The notes beneath the pieces were generated by a model that saw only the letters and a list, made by a program, of their open reading frames with translations, made no database searches and had not been told where the DNA came from. From Lepidurus packardi (taxonomy: Eukaryota; Arthropoda; Branchiopoda; Notostraca; Triopsidae), in assembly GCA_023053545.1 (NCBI GenBank), contig JAKZAN010000089.1, forward strand, positions 1-64,000: a stretch of DNA of 64,000 nucleotides, given 5' to 3'. Shown here piece by piece: positions 12,101-24,587 of the stretch. The position numbers were made by a program, and so were the translations under genes. The number at the start of each line of letters is the position of its first letter. Positions within the stretch are counted from its first letter, which is position 1.

Positions 12101-15100
12101 AGTTCCTTGAACTAAGCATCCACCATTCTTTCTATTTACTAAGAATATTTGATTTGTCCACTTGTGATTTCCAACAAATTATTGACCTCCGACTGGATCC
12201 GTGCACTTTCGTCCTAGCCATCATGGCTGCTAAGATCCATCAGTGTCGTTATAGTACCTATTTTCATCGAAAACTATTTTTTATTGGAGTCAGTAAATTT
12301 ATCAGTTCTGCTGGATGCAAAGACTTTGGTTTCCTAATCTTCTCTTCTATCTTAGATAAAATATCTTTTGATGAACTCTGCTGCTTCTGCCTCTAGTGAA
12401 TTGATTGCCTCGGTCTACTAGTCCTAAATCACAAGTAGTTTGGAATCTTGGTGCGAATACTTATCCCGGCTCAGATCTATAGAGTAATCCAGAAAATTGT
12501 TGATATCAATGCTATCAACAAACTAACAGCATGCTCTAAAAATGTCCTGAACAATTTTAATTCTCTACTCAGATTCACCCTTTTTCTTTTTCAATCTCTT
12601 ATAGATGGAACCCAAGTCTTTGAGAGTTTCCAAAACTGCATTTACCAATTTGCAGTCTGTATTATGCTTTATCTTACTCGATATTGTTTACTGAAACTGT
12701 TGGGAGCACAGGATGTTCTGCATTGCTAAGAGATCCTCTTGGAACATTAGTTGAAGGTAGCTGACGATGTACTAATACCTTATAGAATTACTCAAAACTA
12801 TGCTTTCAATCTTATGGAGTGTCATTTTTTCTTACAATACTCCAATGTCTATTTTAAGGCTCTGCCTGAGCTCCAGAAAGTAATTCTGGAGAACAGTTTC
12901 ATCAACTATTGGTTGACTCTCCCCTTGATATAAGCGAGTCATGAATGCACGGACATAGCGGGAAACCGGCCAACATGCCCCACACACAGATAAAAAATGA
13001 GCTAAGCTCTCAAAGGTATACATATTACTGAGCTTACCTCTGTTTATAGCGTGATTGTCTTAGCTGAGTGCTAGAAGAAGGGCGAAGTATTCAGAAAGAT
13101 ATGCTAGTTCTTCCGCTAGGTCGATAGGCTGCTCGATATTATGGAGGTTTTTGACACTTTTAGTATACTTTTTAAAAAGGACGCTGATCTCAAAATATCT
13201 TTATAGAGGCGGAGTGTGGCTTTGAGAAGCAGCCAAAATCTCAGGGTTTTTCATCGGGTCAATCCAATCATCCTCAAATATTTGAATCTATATGAGATTG
13301 GGATCATTCTTTTTTGCTTCTTCGGTCCCCATATCTAGCATATTCTACAACAGCTCTTCCAGCTTCCAGCATTCTTGGAATTTGATTGTTGAAAACATCA
13401 GACTGCCCTGGTATTCACTTGACTGTAAAATTTATAGAATAATCCCCTGATTTGCAGGATTCGCTCTATTATTGTATGTGCAAAGGAGCCTCAGTATATT
13501 CAAAATCCTTGCCTTTGTAACTAGATCGACTGCCTTCTCGCTACAGTGACTAAGTAATTGGGGCACCACTGTTGACACGAAGTTCTTATCAAAGAGAACT
13601 TTCCTATTATTGCGGATCATCTATGCGAAAAAGTCAGTCGAGTTCCCGAAGAAAACAAGATGAGCAATCGCAAAACTAAAATCTGGTATCAGTTTCTTGT
13701 TTCTAGGGTTGTTAAATACTAGGAGGGTCAAGAATCTGTATATAGCCGTGGCTTCACGTTAGTTCTATTGTCCACGAGTCTTCAATGCCTTTGCTCTTTT
13801 TATCACATACTAATGTATTCGCAGATTGCCCAGTAGCTTCTGCATTAAGGTTTGTCTATTATTAAAAGGTATTTCTCGTTAATTCAAAACTTTACTCGAG
13901 ACTCTGGTCTGCTGACTGGGAGTCTTTTTGATCTAGTTTGAGAATTTTTATAGTAAGAGAATATGAGACATTAACGATTTATCGTCACAACCTGCATCGA
14001 ACTTCGCAATCCATTTCTTGGCATCGAAATAGACTTCTCTAAACTAGATGCTGCTTTTGATTATAAACGTCTCGTGAAACCTCTCAAGTAGCTACTTCTT
14101 CTGCTCATACAGTTTGAAAAGCAAGCACATTATTTTGTTGACTATCTTCACTGAGTCTACAAAAACACACTCAATTAAGCGTTTCACAACTGTCTCCCTC
14201 CTATCGAAAAAAGGATCTGCCCCTTTACCACTGTGAATACTGTTGATTTGATTGATCCAGAACTCAATATTTAAGGACTTATTCTGCTTAGTGGAAACCC
14301 GCCCAATATCAACATTGTTCTGATAGAACTGGATAAAGAATTTACTGAGCTCACCCAATTTGTTGTTATTGCAGATATCGATCTGGAGACTGAGAAGATC
14401 TATAGCATATGCTCTGGTATCTATGAGCAATCGCAGCAGACCCTTTTCTCGGCGAATCATATCTCTTACCCTTTCCAAACATTTGGGGTCATATTTCGTA
14501 TTGCTTTTTGTTGGAGAAATAACTTGATGTTTGAGCTTGATCGCAACCTATATAAGATGTTCTATGAATCTTTGATAGATGTTATCTTTTGCGTCTCTGA
14601 GGCTACTAATATTGTACTTCATTATAGATTTCATGAAGTCTAGAGCCGTATCGAGTGTCTTCAGCCTCGTGATTTTGTATTATGGTTCGAGGGACTCTTG
14701 CGCCATAAAGTTGTTTAGAAACTGCATAACAATCATATGCATTTTGTTATATTTAGCGGGTGAAGTCTGAGGACCTTGATCGGCTTATCTCTGCTAATAA
14801 ATTTCCTGGTCCCCTAGAGATGACCTTTTTGTGAATCTTTCGACATTTTCATCCTCCCAAATTGTGATGGTCTCGTTGTGCTCAAAAAGAGGAACTTAGT
14901 TTGCCTGAAAATCTGCGATTGAAATGTATTTGGCTAATTTGAGGAAAGGCTCAAAAATATTAATATTGTTTTTGTTCTTTTTCCTGTCTGAACCGGAAGT
15001 TTGGATCTTCCCAACTTTATCATCCTAGGAATTCATGTCCTCATCTGCGTATTACTCGAAGAAAGCCTGTACAACATCTAGACTCACTATGTGACTGGTT

Positions 15101-17718
15101 TCCTATTCAGCAGTGCCAACGCTCGGCAGGTTAAACTTTAAATCTGCCAACAGATTGAGCAATAGAACAATGTAGGTCCATAAGTCCTCTTTCTTAAACT
15201 TGGAGTAGTCGCTGAGATCGATAAGTTAAATGTTGGGATGAATCTTTATTTTAATTAGTTTGCTATTGGAGTTTCCTGACTTCTCGGGCATGCTGTTTTT
15301 TTCCTTGAGGATTGATTAGGTCGAAAGAGGGTATACGAACTAACCCTATTTTCCTTTCTTGCTCAGAATGAACTATCTGATAATGTACTTCTGATTCTCA
15401 CGCGCTGCGAAGTTTTTTGTCCGACAAAATCCTGAAAGCAACTGCAGACATCGATATTCTGGCGACTCCGAGGGACTCGACACTAGTTATCTGATGCATT
15501 ACCTGATGTCCGAATTCGAGATACAGTTAATTACGATAAATTTCTCACGAAGCAACTTGAGTATAAACCGATGGATATAGTCCATCTTCAACTTATAGAA
15601 TTGGCGCAGAAAAAGCTTCATCCACTTGGAAAGGTATAGTCGGCATGTATTTTCATCTGATAGGTGGTCCATCAGTTCGTAAATAGTCTGGAAAATTTCA
15701 GAGAGCCGATCCTTCTCGTATTTGCGTTTCGGTGCCGCAGTCTCCATAGTTCGCACAGCTCTCTCAGTAAAGTAGATTGCCTCGATCAGGATATTTATAA
15801 CACCAGTGCACTTGACCATCTTCATGAATTAGAAGTCTTTGGATCCAGAGCTAGTAAGGCAGTTCTTCTTCAAGTAAGAAAGGGTGCTGTTCACAATATT
15901 AAGGATGAAGTAGCTCAGATGTTGGCTGAAGAAGACAAACTCGTTTTTAGATATGCTAGACGCTTGAGGTTCGCCTTCCTAACAACTAACAGAAATACTT
16001 TCGGCCCTTCTTATCGCCTTCGAATCAAACGCGACTAACTATTTATGAGTTTGCACCTTCGTTAAGTATGGGAAAGGATGGAGTTTTTATTATTTTTTAT
16101 AGTCCTGCTTTGGGCATGCTACAGATGCATTATTACCGAAGATATTCACATAGTCTTTGAGCACATCGGAGAATCTAGTGAGTGTCTCAATACATGACAG
16201 AATTTTATTGACTTTCACCAGTTTTTCTGACTCGAACTTGAAAATCTGGAACGTGTTCTACATGGGTCCTGAGGTCGCTTTGATTCGGTATGTGCTAGTG
16301 CCCCTTCCTATTTACTCTTCAATCGCATCCACATGGATCTGCTTTAGCTACCTGTCTATGTCTAGAAATTTCTGGAAAATTTTATTGTTCGGGATAAATT
16401 TACTAATTCTTATCGTTTCTTGGTGTGTTTAATCTTCAATCGTCAACAACACTAAATCTCGATGCTTGAATCTCTAGGAGCCCTCAGCAGGATAGTTGAC
16501 AAGTCTGATGCAACCCTAGTAATTTGTACTTGCTACTTTATCATCGAGAGTAATAGCGAAGTTTTCAGTCTGTACGGACCCTTTGGGCAAGATATCAGTT
16601 ATGTAATGCTTGATATAGAACACGTTGGGGGCAAGAGGATTGGTGTTTCCCTTCTCGGATAGCCGACATGGACTGATTTCCCAGAGGCCGTCGTAAGGAA
16701 AATCATCTGGGTTGGTTTTCCTGAGAGATACGTGCCTGTTCCAGAGATCGGCAGTGAGATAACTTTTATTCTTGGTATTTCTTATGAACACAATATCATT
16801 ACTGATGATTTCAGAGTTTACGTTCATGCATTTATGCTTCACACTCTTTTTCTACAGAATGAAGTTCAGTATCAAAGCTCCATTCGACTGGTTTACAACT
16901 TCATATCTTCTCAGAGGCTCATCCTCCTTCCTCATCCCATTTGCATGAGAAGCTATTAGAAGAGGTTTTTTTATAAGTGGTCGTATCCTCCAGAATAGAT
17001 GGGCATCATCAGTCCTCGGAAAGCTCTCAACATCACTAACTCTACCAGACACTGTGGCTTTGTCTAAAAATATTTCGCTATTCTGGTCTCCGATATTCAG
17101 ATAACAGTGTGAAGACACGTGGTACAGCCGGAATTCATCTTTAGACTGTATATCCTAGGCCTATTTATCACTTTTCCTGAATCTTATGATTTTGAACTTG
17201 ATTAGAGACGAGTATTCATTGCTTAGGATTAGTTTGAATGACCCAATGCCAGTTTCGGGGCAACTGAACTCTCCTTGAAGGTAGGCTCCCGAGTTTACAT
17301 GTCTGATCACAACCTCTGCGTCGAAGGTCAGATTATCTCCTCTTAAGTTCTAAATTTTGCTCAGGAACTGGTTCTCCTATGTTTTTTTCCTACTGATGAT
17401 CATTTGGTTCTTCTGATCTTCTCTTTATGGTATAGTATCCCGGGGATTAGGTTTAAGCTATGAATTGACCTCCCGGCCCTTATTAAGAATTTCCTAATCA
17501 TGTATCTCGAAGGAAGAGTAGGGCAGAACTTCGAAAAGACTGTTGCGGAGCTCAAATTGTGTGAAATTTTTTGACTTCAGGAAATAGATGTTATTATCGG
17601 CGAACCCTTTTGATACGAGGAATCCTGATATTTTGCTGGGTCCTTTGGCATTCTTCTCGATGTCTTGGAGAGTGCAATAAATGCGAATTACATCTCCGTA
17701 GGATAGGTGCTAGCTCAT
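9170..17718 (-). CDS. ITPR: Inositol 1,4,5-trisphosphate receptor-type Ca2+ channel
   Basis: Reading the minus strand from ATG 17718 to TGA 9170-9172 gives 2835 aa, the usual IP3R length, with one intron (9860-9900, 41 nt). All conserved blocks checked lie in one frame. Order: N-terminal beta-trefoil with the S-Y-G-D-V-I-R-I start, MIR-type segments (about residues 200-400), long alpha-helical RIH-like regions, then six-helix channel at the C-terminus. The inner helix ends IMIDTFAELR, followed by CFICG and a His-x4-His pair, the C-terminal zinc site of IP3R/RyR channels, and a terminal YTG-x-E / W-I-P block. The pore loop reads SGVVGTTD instead of the usual GGGVGD. It would release Ca2+ from internal stores. 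It is divergent from the PH/papain-fold gene. Confidence 0.93.
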
Positions 17719-18359
17719 TGGAGTATTGACTTACGAAAGACTAATAGTTTAGTTTGGCAGAATTCTATGTAATTAATCTCACTTGTTGTCATAATATCCG
17801 GTTTCTAGTTCTGTTTGAATACTCGGTTGTTTTGGATATGTACATTCAAATTACCTGCGAGTGCTATAAGAATATCCACTAAGGGATTGGGCATCCTTCA
17901 AAGCTGTGCAGGGTCACAGCCCGATAATTTAGCAGGAGCTCCAGCAACTTAAAAAAACATTTTATTTCTTCTCGCTTCGAAAAATGTTAAAGTATTTAAG
18001 ATAATTTTACAGTCCCTTCAAATCATATTGACTGTACCACTAACCAAGTTACCATGTAGAATAAGTCTAGAATCCCATCTAAGTTTCAGGTTGACTCTCA
18101 CTCTTCTCTTTCCAGCCTTAACATGGAATCGCTCAAAAGCCTCATCGAACAGTCTAGTCGAAGATCTTATATCGGCGAAAGGATAGCCTTCTCTCCTCAT
18201 CCCAATAACAATGTCCTCTAAGAATTGAGTAGCTTTGATAAAAATAGCATATGTCTCAAGGATACTAAGAACAACAATCAGCACACATTTTATAGAAAAT
18301 AAGGGTTTCTGTGGGTAACACAGGCAAACTAAGGTGGGTGCAATTTTTCAGGAAACTGC
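17719..18359. promoter_or_regulatory. Divergent intergenic region between IP3R and PH/papain-fold genes
   Basis: About 640 bp between two outward-facing starts, so it should carry both promoters. A minus-strand frame at 18018-18284 is open for 88 codons and protein-like but has no ATG at its 5' end, and its relation to either gene is unclear. A second short minus-strand start at about 17896 with a possible GTA...TAG intron could be a leader or an upstream exon of the IP3R gene. Neither is supported enough to call. Confidence 0.4.
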
Positions 18360-19452
18360 ATGAGGGTTGAAGGTGGACTATTGAGAAAATGTGTATTGGA
18401 ACGTAATGTATTTCGGATTGAATTTGGAGCAGGAGACAATCGATATGTGTGTTTTGACGCAGTATCAGTAACACTTGCGAGAGGGCACGATCAGTTTGAG
18501 TAATCAAAGAAAATTCTTTCAGATAGATTGAAGATTTTGTATTTGTTTGTTCTATAGATTCCTTTACTATTACACTCCCACCATATTACAGATTTTTATT
18601 CTTAGACTGTGAAAAGGCAAACCTCGTGCTCAGGGCATCATCTGTTCAGGAGAGTCAGAACTGGTATTAGATTCTCAAGAACACAATCTAGCACAGCCAG
18701 GGAAGGAGGTATAGGCTCGAACGTCTTATCAAAATGCCCCATTTTCAAAAAGTAAATTCCCTTAACATCTCGATACACTGACAGAAAGAAGCAGTTTTGG
18801 AAAGAGACTTTGTGAGAGAGTGCAATTCAGGGGATTTGTTGCTCTTCAAAGACAACCACTTCTTTGCGAAGATGCAGAGGTTAGTGACCAAGAGCTAGTA
18901 CGACCATGTGGGAATAATACTAAAGAATAGGAAAAATGAGGTGGTCATTTTCGAAAGTAATTCTAATTCAGGAGTGGCTTTTGCTTTTTGGCAACAATTG
19001 ATCAAGTATAAGTGGTATAACGAGATCGAAAAGTAATAAATACCCATACTCAAATCTAATCTTTATGAAACTGCAGGATCGCTTGGCGCAAACTAAACAT
19101 CAATAGAAGCCTTTAAGTCCTCACAAAAATGGAGAGGTTCATTTTCGATAACCTTGAGAAGAAATTCGGACTTACTCTTAGCAAAATCAGGAAAGAAGAG
19201 TCAAATCTTCAGGTCACCGACGAAGAGGAGAAGCAAAGGACCTACTTCTGTTCGTAATTAGTTGCCAAGCTCTACAAGGAAATCGGGCTTCTGGACAAAG
19301 TAAAATCTTCGACACAGTATTGGCCAGTGGATTTTTCGGACTGCCGATAATTGGAATTGCTGTATGGAAGCTTAGAGGAGGAGAGAGTAGTTATTTTCTA
19401 GGAAGAACTCCTGTATGAGTAGTATGAAAGATGTGATCGACAGGCAAACTGA
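18360..19452 (+). CDS. PH domain plus permuted papain-like (YiiX/C92-type) protein
   Basis: Four exons (18360-18538, 18592-18751, 18785-19032, 19077-19452) join in frame to 320 aa; introns are 53, 33 and 44 nt, all GTA...AG. Residues about 1-105 look like a PH domain, ending in the typical C-terminal helix with a Trp (S-Q-N-W-Y). Residues about 120-290 match the circularly permuted NlpC/P60 fold: N-S-G-D-L-L-L-F at the start, D-H-V-G-I-I supplying the catalytic His, and T-Y-F-C-S-E-L supplying the Cys, followed by Y-W-P-V-D-F. Such enzymes act on amide or thioester bonds, often of lipids or peptides. The PH part suggests membrane targeting. Substrate unknown. Confidence 0.75.
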
Positions 19453-19639
19453 GCGCGAATGGACAGGCGACAGAGAAGCATAGAAACGTATATAAAACTA
19501 GTTTTCTTTGTACTAATAGATTTTGTTTTTTAAACTAGCATTGACAGCAGACATACTTTTTAAACGTGAAGTGTGATTGTTCATAGAATGCTTATTATCC
19601 TGAATAGAAAATCATCACCTACTCATTATTTTTTCCAAT

Positions 19640-21332
19640 ATGCAACCGCCTTCCAAATAACCTCTTCAGCTGAGAGGACCCAGACTCCATTCCCCTACTC
19701 CAACATTTACTTTCTCCCCCCAACCAATCATAGATACCCTTACAACCCGCAACATTTGCTGCACTGATGGAGTCTTTCATAGTTCTCCTTCCAATAATAT
19801 CTACTCCTCCACCTCTTATCGACCGAATGTACACCTCTCATCTGAGCAAAATGGACTCACTTCTTCGATACATTCCATCGCTCGCAAACAGTCTCCACAA
19901 AAAACCCAACTCCAAGGAGACCGATCTAGGTCGACCGAGAAATCTGTGATAAATATCGTGAGTCAGCCAAGGGCCTAGAATTATATTGGTACTCCGATTT
20001 TCGGTTCTATATCTATCAGAAAACCAATGGAAGCAAGTCATATTGCATCTAATGCTGATAGTAATTTCCCAAATCGCCAGATCGAGTCTCTAAGTTCTAA
20101 GTTAGCGGAGTTAAATTTAGCCAAATCAACATTGGAGATGTAGAAGAAACAGTATTTAGATGCTTATCACGAACTCAAAACTACCAGCGAAAGATAGAAA
20201 AGACAATTATGTAAAGCTTTTGAGGAGCTCAAAGCTCGAAACGATGCTTATGTACGAGAAATGAACCACCTAAGACATGAAAACGAACTCTTAGGGGCGA
20301 GATTGAAGGAAATGTTGGATAAAATGGAGAGGTCCACCTAGATGGCACGCAGCAACCACCAAAATATATGTGTGTAGGGATCCATTAAGGAACATTATTC
20401 TATCTAAGAGCGCATCATTGAGAAGTAAAATTGGAAAGAAAAACACGATGAGCTCAAAAAGCGGACTACCAAGGCCATCAACTCCAATCTACTCATCAAA
20501 CTTAATATCAACCCGGTCGAGGCAGTACCTTCCCAAAACGGTAATAGCTGTGATCCCGAAGAAACTATTCACATCGCGGGAAAGAAACTAGAACAAATAC
20601 TTAATCAGGCTGATGAGCAGAACAACATTTTAGAGCATGAGCTAGAGCAGAAGGACCTATAGATTCAGGAACTAAATTATATGATCAAAAACTTATCAGA
20701 ACAAATGCAAGTACTTGAAGTCGAGAGAAATATGAACCGAATCAGTGTGATTAGAGAGGATAGTAAGATGAACCAACTATAGTTAGAGGAAGGCATGTAT
20801 CAAACAGTGCCGCTAGAAGAAGAGAGGAACCTATTGATCGAGTGGAAATCAAATATTGACCGCCTTTATGAGGTACTTTGTCTTAGTTTTCATGACCATT
20901 TTGATGTTATCGTAGATTCAACTCGGGAAACTCGAACAAAAGATAAGATAGCTGGAGTCCAATCCTCGTCTAAACGAATTACAGGATCTGAATTATAAAT
21001 TACTAGAACAGCTAAATGTACAATATCCATCAACTATATTCTTATAGTAGTTCGAGGCTCGCTGCCAAAATCAATGTAAACCTTCCATCGCCCGCTTGCA
21101 AAAGGATTACGAGGCTTTAGAAGCTGAATGCCTATCCAAAGTCAATCTATATGAATCCTAATTCCAGTCACTCCAGAGCAAGCCTTGCGAAAAGTGTAAG
21201 AGCATGAGCAGAACAGTGCTTTACTTGAATGAATAACTTAATGAGCTGAAGAACAACAGACAAAGCGAAAGCTACAAGGAAAAGCTAGTGGAGATGATGT
21301 CGAGGAGCGTGAATGTATCTACAATACACTGA
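19640..21332 (+). CDS. Coiled-coil protein, unknown function
   Basis: Two exons, 19640-20872 and 20916-21332, with a 43-nt intron, give 549 aa. The N-terminal ~130 residues are Pro/Ser/Thr-rich and disordered; the rest is coiled coil with long Glu/Lys/Leu/Gln runs. A C-x2-C pair (PCEKCKS) near residue 490 could bind metal but lacks partners I can see. The intron is needed because the heptad pattern changes frame at 20873. No family recognised. Confidence 0.7.
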
Positions 21333-21485
21333 AACTCTGTTTGATATCTGTTAGAATATGTAATCTGTTGGCAGGTATTTGTTCCTGCAATTGATACTGG
21401 GGTATTATCTGGTCTGTTGGGTTTTGCTCATATTGAATTTAATTTTTAAAACCCATCTGGCATCCGCATTCGTTCAGCGCCCACG

Positions 21486-22340
21486 ATGAAGGAAACAGCT
21501 ACTATATAGAATTACAACCCCATAAAGTCTTTATACAAGGTTGGCGAAAGCATCTTTGGCTCTTCTAGAAACATGATTGTAGAGGTTGACACCAGGCTCC
21601 AGTGCACTGAAGAACGCACTATATCCAAATATCCTATCTAGATCAAACGACTCGCCAATGCTCACCATACTGGCATCTATGTCTCCGACAAAGCCTCTTT
21701 AGCTGTTTTGGATTCCTCCAAACCTATCATCCCTTTTAATGAAAATTCAGAACTCATCAATGAGTTTACGTCCACCTGGACCCACCTCTATTTTGGCAAA
21801 TTTCACCATCGTCATAGCAAGTACTCGATTGTCTGCCACAAGCTTGTGGAAGATGAAACAGGACCCTTCAATCTTGCTTGCCAAAGGGTTATCAAGCTTC
21901 TAGATGATAAGCCGACAACCTTTGCCATATCAGGAGACATACACTCATCTAATCGGAGGCTTTATTATCAAATGCCCTCATTCTACAAGTCTTACTTCAT
22001 TGATTTAGCTAAGGAAACGACTTTTGAGAATGGGGTTGGAGTGTTTTCGACGGACCATGCTTTATACTACCTGAGTAATAACAAATAGGTGTCGGCATAC
22101 TCGCTTGAAGATAACAGCTTGCAGTTCGAGCTGCAGTGTTCTCGGATTCCTTCGAAGATTGAAACACATGGAAACAACATTTTTGTAGGGACTGAACAGA
22201 GCGTAGAAGTGTACGATCGAAGACTAATTACAAAACCAGTCTATTTGTATAGAATTTCTGCCTTCCGGGATTTCCTGTTCGAAGAGAATATCGGAACAAT
22301 ATACGTATCGCATTCTTCTCTTAGTGTGCTAAAGCTCTGA
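21486..22340 (+). CDS. Possible beta-propeller protein, unknown
   Basis: Intron-less open frame from ATG 21486 to TGA 22338-22340, 284 aa. The sequence alternates hydrophobic strands with turns and has WD-like ends such as SVEVYDRR and TIYVSHSSLSVLKL, so a beta-propeller is plausible, but I cannot place it in a named family. One TAG at 22086-22088 is an internal Glu that would split it under the standard code. It converges with the SPFH-like gene, whose stop is 71 bp away. Confidence 0.6.
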
Positions 22341-22410
22341 TGATTTATCTCATTTTACTTTACGCAAATATCATTATTTAACTGGCTGTTAAAGTGTCAT
22401 AAACAGTAAA

Positions 22411-23232
22411 TCACAACATGAACTCAATCGGTGCCGACGTCTTTGTCAGTGAGCTCAGCAGAAGATATTCGCATACTGCTAATCTCTAACTTAGTTGAGC
22501 TATAGAAGTTGTTGCGTTCCAGAAAACATTGAACAGCTGGGGATCTTCTGACTCAAGTTTAGTTAGAATCTAATCCCCTCCTGCTTCATAGAACATATTT
22601 TCTTTTTGGGCTCTATATAGTTTAGTTAGAACATCTAGATAAAGCTCGTAGAAGCTCGGGTCTTCGATCAGCTGCGGCTAATTCTTGTTCCCTAATGGTT
22701 CTATTGAACCTACTGACACAAGCCTTGTGTACAGGAATGGGAACTTCATATTCAGACTATTAATTACAGAGGATTGTATATAGTATTCGATCGCTGTTCG
22801 GTTGGTTATTAGTTCGACCAAGCTATAGGACTCTGCAGCTTCTCGAATGCTTTCCTCTATAGCCATATTCACTGGAATATCATATTTGATGCCGTATTGC
22901 ATGGCTAAAGCGACTATTTGACTCTAAATTAGAGTGCCTAAGAAAAGGATTTAAATTCTGATGAGACTCTTATCTCTGGTTATGCAGGTTTGATTGGTGG
23001 AGAATTGTATTAGCCCTTTTGGGAGGAAAAGATAGGTTTGGTCGAGACCGACTAAGTAACGTCCACGTGTTTTAGGGAGTACGTCAGAGATAGTTTTCCA
23101 GATGTTATTATAGGCAAGAGCATATTGATTGATGGGGACTCGCTGGAAGGAGAAAGCAAGAAGCACGACGATGAGTACAAGAAGGGAGAGGACGACCGTG
23201 CATGCAATGAGTATTTTATATCTACTTTTCAT
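22411..23232 (-). CDS. Membrane-anchored band 7/SPFH-like protein
   Basis: Minus-strand frame from ATG 23232 to TGA 22411-22413, 273 aa without introns. A hydrophobic segment at about residues 7-28 anchors the N-terminus, followed by a SPFH-like beginning (Q-R-V-P-I-N-Q-Y-A, then G-R-Y-L-V-G-L and a P-K-G-L-I-Q-F strand), as in prohibitin/stomatin relatives of ciliates and kinetoplastids. The frame is open further upstream to about 23322 without another ATG, so ATG 23232 just before the membrane segment is chosen. Function inferred as membrane scaffold; family assignment is moderate. Confidence 0.6.
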
Positions 23233-23395
23233 GAGGCAATCAGAATTATACTTTGAATTTATGATGGAATAGCATATGATAATTTCAAGGTGCACTTTCT
23301 TTAGTTTCAACGGGTTTCTCAATTAACTTATCCGCTCCCCTCTTAAAGATCATCATAATTCTACTTAGGCTCCTTCACCTATTCTAAATATTCAA

Positions 23396-24049
23396 TCAAG
23401 GGTGCCAGTTCAAGTCCACTCCTGTGCTGCACCAAGTTGAGGTCCCCAGATATTGCTTGATGGTTGGTTTAGCCCATCCTCCGAACTCCAAATAGTCAGC
23501 GAAAGTCTGTTTGCCATCGTAGTGAGCATACCAGAGAGGAAGTGTGTTCAGAGTCTTGCATGAACTGGTGCTGCCCATAATAGTGGTCCACATGTATGAG
23601 CTGGCGTAGATGCCGGGAGATTTACCTGAAGCCTTCACTGCAGCAACGAGTTCTTCAACATACTTGCAGTTAGAGTCATGAGAAAAACTGGACCATGAGC
23701 ATCCTGGGCTGCTATTGGTTTCGATATCGAGCCATATTTAATTGTAGCTCATGCCTTTTAGATGTGCGACGAGCTCATCTACCTGAGTGGCTGCAGATTT
23801 TCCTCTGCATGGGAACATGTAGGGATTGACAATGGAAATTCCGGCTGCGTGGGCATTCTTGATGACATCAATAACATTGGTGTCGACGGCACCATAAGAA
23901 CGGTAACCTCGCATGACGACAAAAGAGACACCATGATTGTCTTTGAGACATTTGAAGTTAGCCTCGCTAGTTAGGGTGGAGAGATCGACACCAACAGCGG
24001 CGAGGGTGAGTGCAAGGAGGAGGTTGAGAAGAAGTATTTTCTTTAGCAT
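23396..24049 (-). CDS. Secreted GH25-type lysozyme-like protein
   Basis: 217 aa from ATG 24049 to TGA 23396-23398, no intron. A signal peptide (M-L-K-K then a Leu/Ala-rich core, residues 1-18) is followed by the GH25 start G-V-D-L-S. The catalytic-strand pattern I-W-L-D-I-E is present near residue 107, with a TAA-encoded Glu just before it. GH25 enzymes cleave peptidoglycan between MurNAc and GlcNAc. In a bacterivorous ciliate this fits a phagosomal digestive enzyme, which is inference. Several Cys suggest disulfides. Confidence 0.8.
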
Positions 24050-24587
24050 GGATATGATTTTGGAGAATTATTTATGATTTTATTGTGATATTGTCATATT
24101 GATGTTGTGACATGTTGACGATGTATATTTGGATGGAATCTCAGGGTAGTTTACGGCATCTTTGGGCTCAGTATGCGAGCCAATCAAATCTCTTGAATGT
24201 TTGGGCCAAAACACATGTTCGTCCCAACGAATCCCCATTATTTCTCAATTAACATGTACATGAGAAATCGCATCTCAGTCATTAAGGCTCTGCCATCATG
24301 CGTGGAGTCCAAGTTTCAACTCATCTTTAAAGCACTTTCTTCCCTTGGGCAGATGTATCCAAGAGATATAATCGTAAATTGATTACTTGAATTGTAATGA
24401 GCGTTACCGAAAAATGAGCGTTTCTATCGTTCTCTAAGTAAATACAGATAATCAAATTAGATGTATCATATGCTATGTTTAGACACCCACAGTTATCAGG
24501 TATCCTTGTTGCTATCTTTAAATCACCCCTCCTCGTCCACTCGTCTATAGTATTAGCTGTTTCCCAGAAAACCACCTCTTTCTCAGA
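24050..24587. other. Divergent intergenic region
   Basis: About 540 bp between the outward-facing GH25-like and SIMPL-domain genes, both encoding secreted proteins, so it carries both promoters. Minus-strand 24327-24575 is open for 82 codons but has no ATG start or recognisable content, and I treat it as chance. Confidence 0.45.

Noticed and set aside
18018-18284. 88-codon minus-strand open frame upstream of the IP3 receptor start
   Set aside because: No ATG at its 5' end and no recognisable domain; it lies in the divergent promoter region. Kept only as a remark.
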